Source: an uncultured Paracoccus sp. | GTDB taxonomy: Bacteria; Pseudomonadota; Alphaproteobacteria; Rhodobacterales; Rhodobacteraceae | Reading direction: 5' to 3' | Assembly: GCF_947487305.1 (NCBI RefSeq) | Contig: NZ_CANKWH010000013.1 | Coordinates: forward strand, 1 to 64,000 | Length of the DNA: 64,000 bases | In this document: positions 62,668 through 64,000 of the stretch, piece after piece | Position numbering within the stretch: position 1 is the first letter of the stretch | How the letters are laid out: each line of letters opens with the position of its first letter | Position numbers and translations under genes: made by a program | The notes under the pieces: generated by a model | Databases searched by the model: none | Told to the model about the DNA's origin: nothing | The model's input: the letters and a program-made list of their open reading frames with translations, nothing else

Positions 62668-63540
62668 TCAGAACCCCAAGGCCTCGACCATTTCCTCGGC
62701 CCCGAGCATCCCGCGGGCGCTGTGGCCGACGTCGTCGGCGCGAACGAGGCTCCAATTAAAGGGCCAGCCTTTCGACTCGGCGGCCTTGCGGGCAGCCTCG
62801 AAGGTCCGCTCGCCCCGATCGAGCCGGTTGCGGCCCTGCCGCAGCGCCGGCGGATTCGTGGTCAGATCCTTTGACCCGGTATCCTCCTCGCCCAGGTAGA
62901 TGGTGATCGGCGCGGCCAGGTAATCGCGCATCCAGCCCTCGGCCTCGGGTTCGGGCAACCCGCCATAGCCATAGGGAACCTGCTCCTCCTCGCTCGGCAT
63001 GACATAGCTCGAGGGATTGGCCAGGATGATCCGCGCCACGTCATCGGGCAGCGCATAGGCGGCAACGCGCGACAGGAACTGCGCCCCGGCGGAATGCCCG
63101 AAGAGATAGCCATCGGCCTCGGGCAGACCCTCCTGCTGCCGCGCCCAGTCCATCAGGTCGTCCACCATCGAGGCGGTCCAGTCCTCTTCGGGCTGCAACT
63201 GCCCGTCACGGACCAGCCCGCCACGGTGATAGGTCCAGTTTGGAAAGCGGTCGCGGTCGAAGAGCGGCGAATAGACGATGAAGCAGCCCCGGTCGGCGAT
63301 CTCGCGCGCCGAGTTGAGATAGGATTTCGCCGCCCGGCTGTTGCCGTGAAAGACCAGAAGGATCGACGGCGCGGCGCAGCCCTCGGGATGATAGCGATAG
63401 ATGCGCATATCCTGCCCGTCGATCTCTGCCGTGACCTGCTCGACCGGTTCTTCGGCGGATGCGGCGGCAGGGGCCAGAAGCATCAGCGCCGCCCCCAGCA
63501 CCGAGCGGCGGATCAGATTGCGCCCAAGTGTCTGCTTCAT
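62668..63540 (-). CDS. Exported alpha/beta hydrolase
   Basis: A 290-residue protein from the ATG at 63540 with a signal peptide (MKQTLGRNLIRRSVLGAALM, then LLAPAAASAEE). The oxyanion region is LLVFHGNSRAAKSYL, the nucleophile serine is in YLFGHSAGAQFLSR, the acid is probably the Asp in the YLGEEDTGSK region, and the His is in DDVGHSARGML. It resembles polyhydroxybutyrate-depolymerase-like and feruloyl-esterase-like hydrolases. The substrate is unknown. The frame upstream of 63540 is open but contains part of the next gene's region. Confidence 0.88.
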   Translation of the reverse strand: MKQTLGRNLIRRSVLGAALMLLAPAAASAEEPVEQVTAEIDGQDMRIYRYHPEGCAAPSILLVFHGNSRAAKSYLNSAREIADRGCFIVYSPLFDRDRFPNWTYHRGGLVRDGQLQPEEDWTASMVDDLMDWARQQEGLPEADGYLFGHSAGAQFLSRVAAYALPDDVARIILANPSSYVMPSEEEQVPYGYGGLPEPEAEGWMRDYLAAPITIYLGEEDTGSKDLTTNPPALRQGRNRLDRGERTFEAARKAAESKGWPFNWSLVRADDVGHSARGMLGAEEMVEALGF

Positions 63541-63598
63541 CCTCGTCTTGCCCCATATGGGTCCAGCCCGGCAAGTCTGCGGCGAGCGGCAGGCAGAA

Positions 63599-64000
63599 TC
63601 AAGATTTGCGCGGCAGATCGAACCAGCGGCCGCCGACGCGGATCTTGGGTCCGGACCGGCGGCCGGGGACCAGTTCGAAGGGCAGACTCTCGCGCAACCG
63701 CTGCGCCTCGGACCGGGTTTCGGGCAACAGGTCCATGATCGCCATGGCCCTGAGCGGCTCAAGCATGTCGCGGGCGGAATGGCCGACACCCGGCACGATC
63801 TTCAGCTGCCAGCCGAAATCGCAATCCAACCGCAGCGCCGTCATCGCCCCCAGGTCAAAGGTCCGGGCGGCACGCGCAAGGCGGTCCGGCCCCTGACGCC
63901 GGGCAGCCCTGTTGCGCCCCAGTGTCGGGTCGGTCGCCTCGTGATCCTCGGCGCCCACGCAGAGCGTCACCGACCGTTCGAGATAGCGGCGCTGGACCTC
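63599..64000 (-). CDS. Alpha/beta hydrolase-like protein, C-terminal part, cut by the right edge
   Basis: About 133 residues are visible, ending VRVGGRWFDLPRKS-type with RVGGRWFDLP. IVPGVGHSARDMLEPLRAM repeats the GHSARxML motif at the C-terminus of the neighbour at 62668, so the two genes are probably paralogues or belong to the same family. The N-terminal part with the nucleophile is outside the window. There are 58 bases between this stop and the start of the next gene. Confidence 0.7.
   Translation of the reverse strand, partial: EVQRRYLERSVTLCVGAEDHEATDPTLGRNRAARRQGPDRLARAARTFDLGAMTALRLDCDFGWQLKIVPGVGHSARDMLEPLRAMAIMDLLPETRSEAQRLRESLPFELVPGRRSGPKIRVGGRWFDLPRKS

Overview
The window looks like chromosomal DNA of an alphaproteobacterium of the Rhodobacterales, close to Paracoccus. 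The evidence is high GC with strong G/C third codon positions, aerobic-type cobalamin genes (cobS, cobT, cobQ, cobC), a DUF1127/CcaF1-CcsR sRNA locus, a DctB/DctD pair, a SigK-like sigma/anti-sigma/fasciclin module and a ScfR-type regulator. All assignments come from reading the sequence; no searches were run.

Layout. 1-1.35 kb: short genes of uncertain nature beside the 3' end of a tRNA-Phe gene, possibly the edge of an accessory element. 1.7-3.8 kb: yacG, RNase E/G, maf, infA. 3.9-9.9 kb: an orphan FliM-like gene, a transporter-fused histidine kinase with a small membrane partner and a receiver protein, and a ScfR-like regulator. 9.9-14.4 kb: cobT and cobS separated by an FMN reductase and a racemase-family gene. 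14.6-17.7 kb: ECF sigma factor, anti-sigma, fasciclin protein, DUF808 protein. 17.9-22.1 kb: ugpBAEC glycerol-3-phosphate transporter behind Pho-box-like repeats. 22.3-23.8 kb: M4 metalloprotease and an emfourin-like inhibitor. 23.9-30.3 kb: transport and housekeeping genes (DUF475, CorA, glycerate kinase, CsbD, 2-hydroxyacid dehydrogenase, CsaA, ProC, YbjN). 30.5-35.6 kb: cobC, cobQ, secG, pyrG. 35.7-37.2 kb: a putative nuclease gene of lower GC and a small exported protein. 37.4-41.0 kb: PPK2, PhzF, DUF1330, TerB, Mrp/ApbC. 41.1-42.0 kb: DUF1127 gene followed by eight hairpins that each display a CUCCUCCC-type loop. 42.0-48.4 kb: rlmJ, uvrD, a PPC-like exported protein, folE2, metZ. 48.8-53.9 kb: a candidate type I secretion substrate, DctD/DctB-like regulators, purQ. 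54.0-62.0 kb: a four-gene minus-strand operon discussed below. 62.7-64 kb: two related hydrolase genes, the last cut by the window edge.

The two most interesting regions are these. (1) The operon at 54.0-62.0 kb encodes a P-loop protein with an IS256-transposase-like C-terminal region, a type I secretion ABC transporter with a changed switch residue, an HlyD adaptor, and a 1022-residue protein combining a cyanophycin-synthetase-like ATP-grasp, a Mur-ligase-like segment without its P-loop, and a CapA domain. It looks like a system that makes and exports a peptide-like polymer or conjugate. (2) The CcaF1-CcsR-type locus carries eight hairpins, more than the four described in Rhodobacter sphaeroides.

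A dispersed repeat of about 150-180 bp with conserved hairpins occurs three times, at about 12.6, 17.7 and 31.5 kb. Further oddities are a DctD-like regulator without GAFTGA, a racemase homologue without either catalytic cysteine, and several good terminators.
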